Below the pieces are notes generated by a model. It was not told the origin of the DNA, made no database searches, and saw only the letters and a list, made by a program, of their open reading frames with translations. This document shows positions 1 through 12,100 of a stretch of DNA of 64,000 nucleotides, piece by piece. Source of the DNA: Drosophila pseudoobscura (lineage: Eukaryota; Arthropoda; Insecta; Diptera; Drosophilidae); assembly GCF_009870125.1 (NCBI RefSeq), contig NC_046683.1, positions 9,424,001-9,488,000 of the forward strand, read 5' to 3'. A program made the position numbers and the translations under genes. Numbering within the stretch: position 1 is the stretch's first letter; every line of letters begins with the position of its first letter.

Positions 1-346
1 TACTGGGCCTGCGAGAAGGACATTTACCGCCTGACGCGACGCAACCGCAAGCGGACGGGCAACGACGAGGCCTGGATCAAGCAGAGCTCCTCCTCCTCCT
101 CGAAACGTGAGTCTTCAGATGATGATCCTCCTGGACCTCTCATGCATACATATGTGTATCTGAAAAATCCTTTCAGCTGGTACGCCCCCGTCGACTTGGC
201 TGCACGTGAACTACGCCAACATGTTCTTGAGGACTCGTCGCTCCAACGCTCCATCGATCACCAACGAGTGCTGCACCAAGGCTGGCTGTACCTGGGAGGA
301 ATATGCCGAATACTGTCCTTCCAACAAGCGACGCAATCATTATTGA
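1..346 (+). CDS. Ilp7: Insulin/relaxin-like peptide 7, 3' part (partial)
   Basis: This is the 3' part of an insulin-superfamily preprohormone; the 5' end lies outside the window. The exon at 1-106 is followed by a 70-bp intron (107-176, GTGAGT donor, TTTCAG acceptor), and the terminal exon at 177-346 stays in frame (phase 1). Exon one holds WACEKDIYRL, probably the end of the B chain, and then basic sites TRR and RKR. The last exon holds the basic site RTRR followed by the A chain with ECCTKAGCTWEEYAEYC, and ends CPSNKRRNHY before TGA. The TWEEYAEYC stretch and basic tail are what I know of Drosophila Ilp7, and Ilp7 neighbours Parg in D. melanogaster. The protein would be cleaved to a two-chain secreted hormone acting on receptors. 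The spacing between the second and third A-chain cysteines is four residues, not the three of insulin. Ilp7 identity is confident; the exact processing sites are inferred. Confidence 0.92.
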
Positions 347-483
347 TTTCCCTTTGGTTGTTCTACAGATACATTTGGTTATATACTATATATGCTTTTT
401 GTTTTATCTGTTGTTCTTGTTGTTGGTGTTGGTGTTGGTGTCATTGTCGTTTGGGTGTGTGTGCATCAGTGTGGGTCTAAATG

Positions 484-489
484 AATAAA
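484..489 (+). terminator. Poly(A) signal AATAAA for Ilp7
   Basis: A canonical AATAAA lies 138 bases after the Ilp7 stop codon and is the first one downstream on the same strand. A poly-A-like run follows at about 521-541. Confidence 0.6.
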
Positions 490-1102
490 GTTTATGGATC
501 GTCAAAGTCCTTGGGGTTCACAAAAAAAAACAAAAAAAAAACACTTGTACTAAGTTCATCTAGATTTCTATACATTCTACGAGTACATATAGTATGTATG
601 TATGTGCGGTATATCAGTATAGTTGTTGACTATTTTCTAAACTATATGTTTTGGGTACCATCAGACAATGAGAGAGAGAGAGAGGGAGCTTGAAAGTATA
701 ATTAGATAGGTGGAGATGGCCTTTCCGTAAAGTTTTCTTTATGAAAAATATATAAGAAGAAAAGACATCCGCGTTGTGAGTGAGCTACGATGATGAACCC
801 GACGAGACACACACAGCGAGAGCATCTTCGGATTGACGAGATGTCTTCAACGATTCGGTGCACCTGCAAGAGCCTATTCTTGCTTGTACTTTCTTCAACT
901 CATGAATCATTATACTTGCGCCGATCGTCTTTGAGACTGAAGGCGACCCACAATGGAGGAGGAGCAGAAGAAAGTCTTCTTTTGTACGAGTAGCGTGTGG
1001 CGTGGTGTAGTAGGCCTTTGCTTAATTACAAGAATCAAACGAATAATCTGTTTATATGCTGGGAGGGCGAGAAACCTTTCTCAACTTATTAAAGCATATA
1101 GC
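490..1102. other. Intergenic region between convergent Ilp7 and Parg
   Basis: This is the short region between the tail-to-tail 3' ends of Ilp7 and Parg. It contains a short (GA)n tract near 671-686 and A/T-rich DNA. I see no coding exon here: the open frames are short, lack splice context and resemble no family. Confidence 0.6.
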
Positions 1103-1108
1103 TTTATT
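1103..1108 (-). terminator. Poly(A) signal AATAAA for Parg
   Basis: TTTATT on the plus strand reads AATAAA on the Parg strand, about 175 bases past the Parg stop codon. It is the first canonical signal downstream of Parg. Confidence 0.6.
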
Positions 1109-1281
1109 GGAAACAGAAACGAGAATGTCCACCAGTTTCATGTTTGCAAAGATAGTTTTTTCAGAAGTCGTGTTTCTATCCTTTCTCTCTCTCTCTCGAT
1201 GTGTTTATGAGTTTAAAAACCTTTTAGAATAATATCACTTAGTCAAAATCCCCCACCGCCTGCCCTAGCAAACGTGGACCT

Positions 1282-3611
1282 TTAACGTGGTGGGGCCTCC
1301 CCATCGTCATCATTTTCCTTGCGACTCTTGGCCGGCCCTTGGCCCGTGGGTCCGCTGTGGGGAGGACGCGGACGCTTCGAGGCCTGGCCCTGATCGTAGT
1401 GGCCGTCTAGCATATCCAGAAGCGACAGCTGTCGCAGGTTAGGAGCAGCTACCTTCGGTGGTGAGTCTCCTCCTGCTGCTGATGCAGCTGCTCCTGCCTG
1501 ACTGCTCTCGCTGGGCGTGGCCTCCAGGCTGGCGGCCATCATCATGGCATTGGCCTCTTCATCGTCGGAGAGCAGGAGGACGGCCGGCGAGCTTGTCGAA
1601 TCGTCCTGCGAGGCAAACAAGTCTGGACTATGTTCATTACTGGCCGGCAGCTTCTTGATCGACTGCGGTGTGGAACACGTTGAAGATGGCGGCGTTTTCT
1701 TCTTCATCAGCTCCTCGCGTATATAGTCATAGAGATTCGGCTTGGCGGCCGGCTGGCTCGATTGCGATGGGTTGGAGCGCAGACTGTAGTCGAAGCGCCG
1801 CAGCACGGTCCAGAGCTGCCGCACGGTGGTGCCCTGGCTGCGGAACAGCTGCCACATCTCATGCAGCTCGTCGCGCAGCCGGATGTTGCCGAAGGTGTAG
1901 TAGGCCAACGGACGGTGCAATGTGGCGCAGACCATCAGCTGCAGCAGCGACTTGAGACGGGCATCGCCCCCAAAGGCACCGCAGCCCCAATTGCCAGTGG
2001 CCACGCCCGGCGGCTCGCTGGACAGCGCGTGCATGAAGCCGGTGTGGGCCTTGTTCAGCTCCCGCTCGACCAAATCTTCGCGATACTGGTGTGTGGCATT
2101 GGCAAACTGAAGCGCATCGATGGCCACAATCGCCGTCTGGCGGCGTCGCGAACTGTCCCGCGGCGTCAGATCCTCGTGGTTGCCGGACCAAGTGAAGCTG
2201 CCGGCATAGCCGGTGTAATTGCTATACCGCTCCGCACCGAGCACCATCAGCGCCTCGGTGGGGCGGAGGCACTCCGTGAAGAGTTTGCTCACCATCAGTT
2301 CCGGACAAATCACAAAGCGGATCTCCTCCTGTACACAGCCGTGACCGAGCACGCCGCCGCCCAGATACTTGTTGGCAAAGTCCACCTGCAGCAGGCCCAG
2401 GCCCTGGTCCTCGATCGTTCCGGCCGAGTTCACATGTAGCGGTACGTCGCCTAGCGACTCCGTTACCTCATTCCAAATCGTCGTTCGATCCGGCTTGACG
2501 CTACGCCGAAAAAATGTCACACATCCGGTGGACACATTGCCGTCACCCCGTTCCGTGGGACAGATGCGCCGGAAATAGTGCATAATGCATTTGAGCTTCT
2601 CCATTACTGCAGAGCCCGACGATTGGTAGAGCCTGTGTGGGGGAAGGGGGGACAAAACGTGGGATAAGCACTGGGTAATGCCTGGGTAAGGCCTGTCCTC
2701 TCCGCTCACCTATTGAAATTGATGTCCGGAAAGCTGCTGTACTCCGATTTGAGCTTGAGCGTGTTGCGGCGCGGATAGGTACAGAGAAAGGCATTGGCCA
2801 GCAGGCACGAGATCTGTTGTTGGGTGAGTGTGATCATGCTGTTCGTATGCTGCTTGAGCAGGGGTAGGGAGGCCTGAACGATATCGGGCAGACGTAGGGC
2901 CAGACGGATGATGCGGGGCAGAAGGTCTTCGAAGAACACCTTTTTCTCGCTTTCGTCCAGCTCCTCTTCGAGCAGCTGGTGCAGCGCGCGGAAGTTCCAC
3001 TTGCCCTTGTACGTTGTGTTGTAGGAGAGTATCGCATCCTGGAGCTGTTTGCTGCTGGAAATCGGCTGCAGCAGTGCCCGCTCGATCATCTCCCAGCGCG
3101 AACCGATCGTTGTGGTCCCGTCGCCATTGTCGCGTGGATATTTGCTCTCCGGTGCGCAGGGCAGACGCACATGGTCCGAGTCCCACTTGCCGGCCCCCTT
3201 GAACGGGCGCGGCGGCACATCGATTGACTCGCGTATGGGATGCTTGTGCATCACGCGGTGCAAGGAACTGGGCGATACGGGTGCCATATGCTCCAGCTGG
3301 AACAGAGGCAGGCCCCGATGTATATCCTCGATGGGCACGCCACGCCAGCTCTGATCCGGTGAGGGTGGGCCTGAGCACGAACCCGAACCCGACCCCAAGC
3401 CCGAGCCCGAGCCTGTACCTTTGGGAATCAGAATATGCATTAGCCATGTGCCTGACCTGTGTTTCGCTTGCGTCTCACCATTTGCACACTCTTTCTGAAC
3501 TTTCTTCGCTTTCTCCAGTTTAAGCAGCGATTTGCCGGCCGCTTCTGCTGTCATGCCGGTTTTGGCCTCCGCCTCGGGGCTGCCGACAACCTCCTCCATG
3601 TCCGAGTCCAT
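1282..3611 (-). CDS. Parg: Poly(ADP-ribose) glycohydrolase
   Basis: The enzyme hydrolyses ADP-ribose polymers made by Parp, releasing ADP-ribose, in the nucleus and cytoplasm. Exons on the minus strand: 3611-3479, 3418-2710 and 2632-1282, giving 730 residues. The 77-bp intron 2633-2709 has a GTGAGC donor and CACACAG acceptor and restores the conserved INFNRLYQ junction. The PARG signature is [13 protein letters not shown] (about residues 372-384), with the catalytic glutamate pair in QEE. Flanking family blocks are [21 protein letters not shown] and [15 protein letters not shown]. The C-terminal tail is low-complexity and acidic/basic, with [10 protein letters not shown] and a possible nuclear signal SKRPRP. 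I chose the ATG at 3611 (MDSDMEEVV); the frame stays open a little upstream but has only TTG. D. melanogaster Parg is of similar length. The N-terminal 90 residues are poorly conserved and include a Gly/Ser repeat. Family identity is very confident; the exact N-terminus is less certain. Confidence 0.95.
3419..3478 (-). other. Probable 60-bp in-frame intron of Parg
   Basis: On the Parg strand this interval starts GTGAGA and ends TTCCCAAAG, with a GCTAAT branch-point-like sequence about 22 bases before the acceptor. Sixty bases is a typical short Drosophila intron. It is a multiple of three and has no stop, so retention would add 20 residues (GETQAK...ILIPK) instead of shifting the frame. Splicing joins KECANG directly to TGSGSG. 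Either form is translatable; I think splicing is the main path. Confidence 0.65.
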
Positions 3612-3790
3612 TTCGACGTCGCCCAAACGCACCGTCAACGCCGCTATGCCCCTGCAGTTGAGTGCAGACTGCAGAAATAATTTATTAAATGTTCGTAAAA
3701 TTTTGCCGGGCTGCGGTGTTTTGTGTTTTGTTGAAGTAGCGATGTGAATTATTTGCTGTCATGAATCATCATGGAATCATCGTATCCCAC

Positions 3791-4325
3791 GATTTTGACA
3801 TTCGGTTCAATATCACTAGATAGATGGGACTCTCAGCCCTGAACACCTTATTTAATCCGATAAATAAATAAATTGTCTACAATAAGTACTGTTTAAGTAC
3901 TCTCTCTTCTATTTGATTGCTTATAAAATATGGTTTTAACAATTACGGTAAATACATGGTAACTCCACGATAAGTACACATTTTCTACATATTAACTACA
4001 TATTTACGTAATTATCCAGAGACACCTGACGATTGTTGGAAATATACTGGAAAAGATCAGAAAGTACTAGAAAATACTCAAAATTCTTTTAGCTGGACAG
4101 CTATATCGTTACCATACACATTCTGACCGTCAAAAAAATACTGACTCTAAATGGCATTTCTACACGATTTTTACACTAGTGCTTTGCTCAAGAGGTGACT
4201 CAATAAAGCGTCTAAGAACAATACTGAAAAATACCAGAAAATACTCAATAACAATGACAAGTATTAAAATATGCAAAGTATATACCGTCCGACCCTCAGA
4301 AATATACCAAAATATACCGTCTCAC
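3791..4325 (+). repeat. Dispersed repeat, copy beside Parg 5' end
   Basis: This 0.5-kb block shares ordered segments with 61672-62395 in the same orientation: a 'tttgatattcggt..aatat' start, 'acatggtaactac' and 'ttttctacatattaactaca' in the middle, then 'tggcatttctaca', 'gtgactc..aaagcgtct', and an end of the form 'ctcagaaatataccaaaat' followed by 'ataccgtct'. It has no coding potential. The AAATATACC motifs are the reverse of GGTATATTT, which resembles the Drosophila core-promoter motif 6. It is probably a non-autonomous transposon relic that supplies promoter-like motifs; the family is unidentified. Confidence 0.7.
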
Positions 4326-6142
4326 TTTTGAATTAAACTGTAAACATACCGATAGAACCCATTTTGCCCACTTAACCCACCTATTTGAACAATTTGAGTT
4401 AAACCGCGAAAAATAATACTGTTTGTATATTGTAGCACTGCACTTGGTTTAGTGGAGCAAACGCTAGTTTGCCCATTCGTTATATTATTATATTCAGAAA
4501 GATCGTTGGGAACCATTTTAATTTTAGTTTTAATCAATTAAAAAATATAAATTTTAGCGAAATCAAATGATTTTAAATTTTAAAAATACCTTTGGCGCGT
4601 AACGATTGCTCATCACTAACGTCACCACTGGGGCTGTGTACACACTGCTTATCCCAGGCTGAATGGCAAATTAACAGTAAGCTTAGTAGCCCGTCAGAAG
4701 CAACAAAAACCACAAAACAATTATTTTCCTGTTTTTTTTTACTTTTCCCGAAACAAAAAATCGCGACGAAAATCAAAAAATCTGAATAAATTCCCAAGTT
4801 GATAAGTATGTGTTAATTAATCAGCCTTACAAAATAATGTTTTTATTTTTGCGGTGCTAAAGTTAAAAGGAATAAAGTACTGAAAAGTGCATAATTAGAT
4901 GTGTGTGTTGGTGTATCCCTAGGTGCATATGTGTGTGCGTACTCAATATCCAATTTGAGCTCCAAAACCAGGTAAATTTTTGGGTATTATGGATAATTGC
5001 ATAGATTTATGTGAACTGAAGAGTTTTCCAAAAGCTTGCCACATCTCCCCATTTGTTGACGTCAGTGGCGGCAGAAACGCCGCTTTATTTACTTCCCTCT
5101 CCCACCGCCGCCACCACCACCACCGCTCTCTTATGCTCTTCGTCTGTCTGTCATTCACCTCTCACTCCCGCCCCGCGGCCAGCTTCTAGTAGACCATTCT
5201 TAAGCGCTGGAGCTTACGTGTAAGCGGTGGTGCCCGCTCTCTTATTATCGCATACACGTGCAATCTGGAAGAGCGACCGCGGCCAGACAAAGTGTTTTTC
5301 CATAAGGTGGGGCGTTCAAAGAGCGCACTCTTGATTGCGGGAGTCGAGTCGCATCCGTCAAAATTGAAGTGAAAGTCCTTGAATATTTGCAAGCTACTAA
5401 GCAAGCCATTTAATAATATTTTTAAATATATGTCACTCCTGTCATAGTAGTAGCATTACCTCACCGGATAACATACACCTTGCACTGGAGCTGCCGCGAG
5501 ATAGAGAGCGAGTTTGAGAGAGCGAGCGTGGGAGAGAGACTTGTTTGTTTGTTTTGAAAGCAGCGCTAAAATTAGCGGCGCGTCGCTGCTGCTGCTCAAA
5601 AACAAAATACTGCAAAACAACAAAATCAAAATAAAAAATAATTTATTGAATGTACTTTTCCAAAAGTTCAACAGACTTTTATCTGTCACAAGCTAATGTT
5701 CTAATCAGCAGTTGCGCAGTTCTCCTCCTCTCCCTCTTACTAAAATTCTACCTTTTCTGCTGCTTCTCCCTCTAGTTCTACCCAAGGTACATTCAATAGC
5801 AGGGGAGGCTGTCTGGCAGAGTGGCAACAGCAAAGTAAAACCTGCCTCAGCTGCATTTACCCACACAGTGAGAGAGAGAGAGAAAAAAGTGTGTGTTCTG
5901 GCAAACCAAAACTAGTCCCTACTGGACCCTGCCAGTTTTTCTCTTCGCACCTTATATTTAATATACCTTACGTCCGCCTCTGCTGCTGCACTCCCCTGTT
6001 TATCACTCTCGCGTTTTGCTTACCTGTGGCATGACGCGTAAACAAATGAAAGCAGCAAAAGGGGCAGCAGAAACAGTTATCACTCAAAGAATTCTGCAAA
6101 TTAGTATGTGTGCCAGGGTGAGTGTGCCCCTCTCACTCACAC

Positions 6143-6172
6143 TCACACACACACACACACACACTCTCTCTG
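6143..6172. repeat. (AC)n/(CT)n microsatellite
   Basis: Alternating AC units run directly into CT units. It is one of many such arrays between Parg and Mnt. Confidence 0.85.
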
Positions 6173-9100
6173 ACTTTTTAGCCTTCAAATCTGCGTAGTC
6201 GTTGCCTTGACCATAACCTAGAAATACACTAAAGCGTTCGTTCTCTCTCTGTCTATCTTTCTCTTTCTGAAAGCCTTTTGCGACAGCTGCCAAAAAAAAT
6301 GTAGAGGAGGGGTAGTGTGAGGGCGAGGGCGATGGTGAGGGGCTGTGCATGCCATAGATATAGAAAGCAGCGAAAGAAAACCGCCCCGCCCCGAAAATGC
6401 GAAATGTTAGTAAACTTATTCAAGGTCACCCCTCAAGTATGAACTAATACTTAATCAACGGCAATCAGTGGCAACGGCAGAGAGCAAAAGCAGCATCAGC
6501 AGCAGCGCCAGCGTCAGCAGCGACTGCGACTGCGACTGCACTTTTGCGTTGCTGCCTTCCCATGAATCAATTTGAGAATTTCTTGTTTTCTAGGGTATCC
6601 AATAGGGTATGATTAAGAAAGATTGCCTATGGCTGTATGTATGTATGTGTGTACATTATGTGTAAGTGCGTCTTTGATAGTCGTACGACTTCTCGCTTGT
6701 TTTGAATTGTTGATGGGAGTGTTTGTTGTTGGCGGAGATCATGTGATCTCCATATGTTGCTGGACGAGCAGTGCGGTTAGGGGGTGTTCAAAAGCCGGAG
6801 TCCCGATAGGGATCCATGGATGCCTCTTAAAAAAAGATGAACAACTATTTATAGCCGCTTGATGGTTCAGCCCCCCCTCCCACCTCTGTTTCACTGTTCC
6901 GCTGTTCCACTGTTCCTCTGTTATGCACTGTGCACTATTAAACGCTCTCTGCTCCCGCTCTGCTCTGCTCTCCTCATTGTCCGCACTCTGATGTGCACAG
7001 TTATCTTCCTCTTCCTCTTGCTCTTCTGACTTTTGTGCTTTTGTGTTCAATTGTGTGCAATAAATACGGGCAGGGCAACAACAAAACGATAAATGGAAAT
7101 TGTTTTTGGCTTTTTGCTTTTGGTTTTGCTTTTGTCAACGCGACTTGGCTCACGTTGGCAATGCGCGAAACAAAGAAGATGAAGGCAAAGCACACCCGCA
7201 AAAGGAGAACAAAAGTGTGCAATTAATTATTATACCCTCTGAGCAGAGCTTAGGGTATGCTGGGTCCGATCAAGTGTTTGACATTTGACAGAGTCATCAG
7301 AGAGGATAAATCTTGATCTCTGTACATATCTGTCCATTCTTTCATGGGGTATCCCGTTTAGCAAACTTCTCCGAAAGTGTGTGTGTGTGTGTGTGCGCGT
7401 GCGTGAGGAGTGAACTTTGACCACGTGTTGATAGGGCGGGTCGCTAACCCGTCGCCTCATATCCCACTGTATCTCTCTTTCTCGCTCTCTCTCTCTGTGC
7501 CACCCTGTTTCTGCTGCCTATCCATTTTTATTTTGCAAAAAACAAAAACTACAAAAAAATTAAAGCCACAGGAAAAACAACAAACTTTTTTGCCTGCGCG
7601 CATGACCTTGAAATTTTCTATAAGAAGCAAAACATCTGACTGCTACGCTGAAGCTGACGCTGGCGCAGACGCTGACGCAGGCAGCGGCATCGATTGCAGT
7701 GCGAAATAAAATGAAAAAAAAAAAACGATTTTTGGTACCGCAGCTGTTGATACCCATTGATGACAATTGAAATATTAAATTTGAAACAAAAAGAAACAAA
7801 TGAAATTTATTTGATGATTATTCAGATAAGACCAAAAGGGGAAACGAGCAGATTAGACTCTAGACTTTATGAGATCGTGGAGGTTCATCATACCCCCGTT
7901 TAACGCTCACAAAATGCAGACGGAGATTCTGCGACAAAGAGGAAGAAATGTAGATAAAACCGGGACATTGAAAGCTCTCTTGACGACCTTGGAGGCAGCC
8001 CTGAATGAAGGTAGATATTTTGTAAGCCATCCCAAAGACAGACCGGTGTTGGCCTCAAGCCTCTCAATCGATTGAAGAACAGACACCTGGCGACACTTAA
8101 TAGGCATTATCACTTGTTTTATTGTGCCTTGGCCATAGATAAATGTACTATACGGAATGGTAAATACCATATATGTATGCCTGGCCATTTATCGAGTCTT
8201 GCACACTTTATTATCAACTTCCTGGGGGCCGTACGAGAATCCGCGAAAATCGACTAAAGACAAACATTCAAGGGAAAGAGAGCGATAGAGACAGAGAGAG
8301 AGAGAGAGACACCACACATTAAAAACGAATTAATTTTTGCAACAACAAAATTACTTTTAATGTGGAAATAATTGTAGTTGTTTTTTGCTTGTTGCTTTTT
8401 GCGTTTTTTGAGTGTGTATTTGTTTTGTATCAAGGTTGCTTCTTCTTTTTTTTTTTTGATTATATAATCTGTTACAATTCTTTTTTTTTATCACTGATTG
8501 GCGCCATCTGTTGGCGTGATCTTGTCTTTTGAATTTCACTCTTCGAGAGTCCACCCACATGTGTGCACTGCCCCATGCCCCAAAACGCCCCCACTCCCGC
8601 ATAACGGCACAGAGGGATACCCTGCCAGTGGCGATGGTTTTTCAGGGGAAGATAATAATAATTTTTAAGCTAAAGATACAGTATCTAAATGTATTTTTAG
8701 TGAAGCTGGATGGGAAAAAAAATTACTTGGAGAAATCTTAAAAATAAATTATTTAATTAAAAGCTAATCTTTCCACCAAAATTATAGATGGATTATGGAT
8801 TTATCTTATAGCCAATAAACCAATGAAACCTTTAAAGAGTATGGTGCTATATGTATCTGTATCTGCTATATGTCTCCTATAGGAACAGGTTCTTTGTGGG
8901 AGATCTTCAATTATCACTCATAATTTTTATGTTTAGGGTATCTAATGTTTTGGTTATTTGTTTTTCTTGTATTTTGTGTGCGTGTTTTTTTTGTTTTTGT
9001 TGGTCTTATTTTTACAATGTTTTTTTGTTTTTGTTTTGCTGCTTTTTAATTGTCTTTACACATTTATTGGGGTTAAGGCCTTCTTGACTTGCCATCACCT

Positions 9101-12100
9101 CTTTTTTTTTCTATTTCGCTATTTTACCTCTTGTTTTTGCTTTTGTTGTTTTTACTTTCTTGCATATTTATTTTATTCATCTTGTGATATATCTGTATCT
9201 GTATCTGTGTCTATATATTTATTTATTTTTGAAAACGTGCAAAATGCAAAAAGCGATTTCTCTTTTGCTTCGTTTTTGTTTGTTGTCAAAATGGGGGCGT
9301 GAGCAAAAAAAAAAACAAAAACAAAAAGGAAAAATTAAAAATTAATAACAAATTTCTTTTGAACTTTTTCGTGAATGTTGTTGCAAGCGGATGGTGTCAG
9401 CCATTTTGCATTGCCAACTAACGGCTAGTGACAGGGAACAGCCTCTTGGTATGCTGTTCTCTTGCCCCCATACGATTGGGTAACCTCGGGGGAGAGTAAC
9501 GGTAGAGGGCCGCGCGTCATGCGGCAGTGCTCCACTGCCGACTTGGTGTCACTTCAGTTACATCCACCTTTGTAGCTTCCCCAAAGATAGTCCCATCTGT
9601 TACGAGATCTGTAGAGATCTTGGGAATACTTTATTTATTTGGGGTATCTTTTGACCCTGAATGGTGGATTCTTCCTACGATCATTTTCTGTGAAGCTCTT
9701 TCCTTTAGACCACATATGTCTGAGGATATCTCCAAAGCTATCTCTTGTTTCTAGCTAGACCCTTGTATTTCTATCTCTGTCTCTCAGAACAAGTGTCTCG
9801 TGTCTCCCCCTCTTTCTATTGATCTTGTGCCCGTCAGAGTCTCAGTGTCAAAGTCATTGTACGACCTTTGGATGAGACCCAGTTTTTTTTTTCTCAAATA
9901 CAATTGCCCGTGAAGGTGCTGCCAACTTGTTTTTTGAGCGCACACACCCCCCACCCCCAAGCACCTTCATCGTCCGACGAAACGACACATGAGTGTGTGT
10001 CTCTCTCTCTCTCTCTGTCTCTCTGTCTCTGATTATTACTCACTTTGGGGCTTATCAGTTAGTCTTACTTTTAGTCAGTCAGCAGACACCCCTCTAACCC
10101 TGGTGGGTGGGGTGGGTGGCGGGCGGTAACAGCAAGTGCCATTCAGTCTGTGGCTGGCACTAAATGACTGATTCCGCACACCCCCAGCCTGCCCCGCCAC
10201 CGTCCACGGCATAAAGAGAGGGCCACGCGAAAGTCTGCTGTAAGAGGCGGCCGTCCATGTGACGTCAGCCTGAAAAAAAAAGAACGTATGATGCAATTGT
10301 AACGGTAAAGAAAGGAAATCAAAGACAGGACAAGATCCTAGAAGCAGGTAGAGGGCTTTTCTCTCAAGTCTCAAGATTCTGCAAAGCCTAAAATAATTAA
10401 TTTTCGTGGAATTGAACTTTGGGATTTCCCTTGGAAATATTACCAAAAAAAAAAAAATAAATCAAAAACAATTCTGAAAATTTTCCTCCACTTTTGTATA
10501 CAAAAAAATTAAATGCAAAAAAAATATATATAATTATTCTTGTCACATTTTCAATGTCAACGTTTTCATAAATTTTCATTTTGTCCCCCGCCAGCGAACA
10601 ATTTTTTTTTGCTTCGATTTTCATACCCCGTACTCAACAAAGGGGTATATTTTATTCTTATGAAAGTATGTAACGGGATACTGGTATTTTAGTGAAATAT
10701 TAGGTATATATTTTTGGCTTTTTTCTAACATAATTCTATGTGTAAGGGTATTTTTTTTATCGCCCAAAACCTAAAAACTATTTCTTTGGCACCTCCTCTG
10801 TAGGAGAAGATCTACTGCCATGTATTAGAGGGTATCTCATAGTCGTTATGTGTGTTCATATCTTTCCTATTTGTTTTTGCTGCACTTTTAATTTGTTTTT
10901 CGGGTTTTTTGTTCAATTTGCGTCACAAAAAAAAAGCAAAAGAAAAAATAAAATTGAAATTGAAATTTTTTTTTGGTAGGTGTTTTTCTTTCTGTTTGTT
11001 GCTTAAGTTTTTCAATTTATTATACAATTATTTTCATGCGTGTGTGTGCGTGTCGTGTCCATTGTGTGCTGTTTGGCGTAGAGAAACGGTGGGTGGGAGG
11101 GAACATTGCACATTGTCGGCGTCAGCAGAGGCAGCGGCAGAGGCAGTGGCAGCGGCAACAGCGCACATGGTTGGTATGTCTATGAATGTGTATGTGCATG
11201 TGTGTGTGTGTGTGTGTGGTTGTGTCCGTGTCTGACATCAGCGACAACAATAACAAAGCAACGTGCGCCCCAAAAGCGAAAGAAAAATAAAAATAATAAG
11301 AAAGAAACGGCAACAAAAGCAAGCAGCAGCAAACCAGTAAACACGTCAGCCGCAACAAAAAGAGAACTACAGCCCAAGAGGGTCGGAACGTCAGCAGGGG
11401 AAAGCAGGGGAGCCGAAAGAGAGACAAGTCGAAGAGCGGCAGACCACAGAAAAAACCGGCTGACCAGATGAAGAGAGCGGACCGGAATTCGACAAAGAGA
11501 GTGCAATGAATGACGTTTGGTTGGAAGAGACGGCTTTAAGCGTTGTGTGGGTGGGGGGAAGAGAAGAGTGGAAGAAGAATGGAATAGAGCCTCACATGAT
11601 GATTGATGGCTTGCCAAGACAGTGACGAAGCGTTCGAGGAGGGTGAGGGAGAGAGAGAGAGAGAGAGTGTGTGAGTAGTTTGCGTGGCAGCAAACTGAAT
11701 GCTGACACGTGAGCTTTTCCAAAGACTACGAGAGAGGGAGAGCACAAGCAAACAAGTTGCTTTGAAAAACAGAGACAGAGAGAGAGAGAGAGAGGGCAAA
11801 CAAGTTGCGCTCAGTGAGCCAAAAGCCGTGTGCGAGGGAGACAGAGCTGTTTGCATTTGCAATGACAACACCCCAAACGACACGCTCTCGCTCTCACTCT
11901 CAGCCTTTGTTGATGAAATGTTATTGTGCCCGTCCGTCGCGTCGCGTCGCGTCGCTTCGTGTCGCGTGATTGCAAGCCAAATAGCGGTAAAGGGGAGCCC
12001 GAACGAACTCGAGACAAAAGATAACGCACACACAGGTTCGCTCCCTCTTTCGTTCTCTTTAGCTCTCTCGCTCGATGACTCTGTGCGTTCGTGTGTGTGT

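Noticed and set aside
1762..2439. Plus-strand 225-codon frame opposite Parg
   Set aside because: It is antisense to conserved Parg coding sequence and shows no family features.
5712..5915. Frame resembling a signal peptide (LPFLLLLPLVLP)
   Set aside because: It begins with TTG, and the hydrophobic run is a translated CT-rich tract; there is no ATG or promoter.
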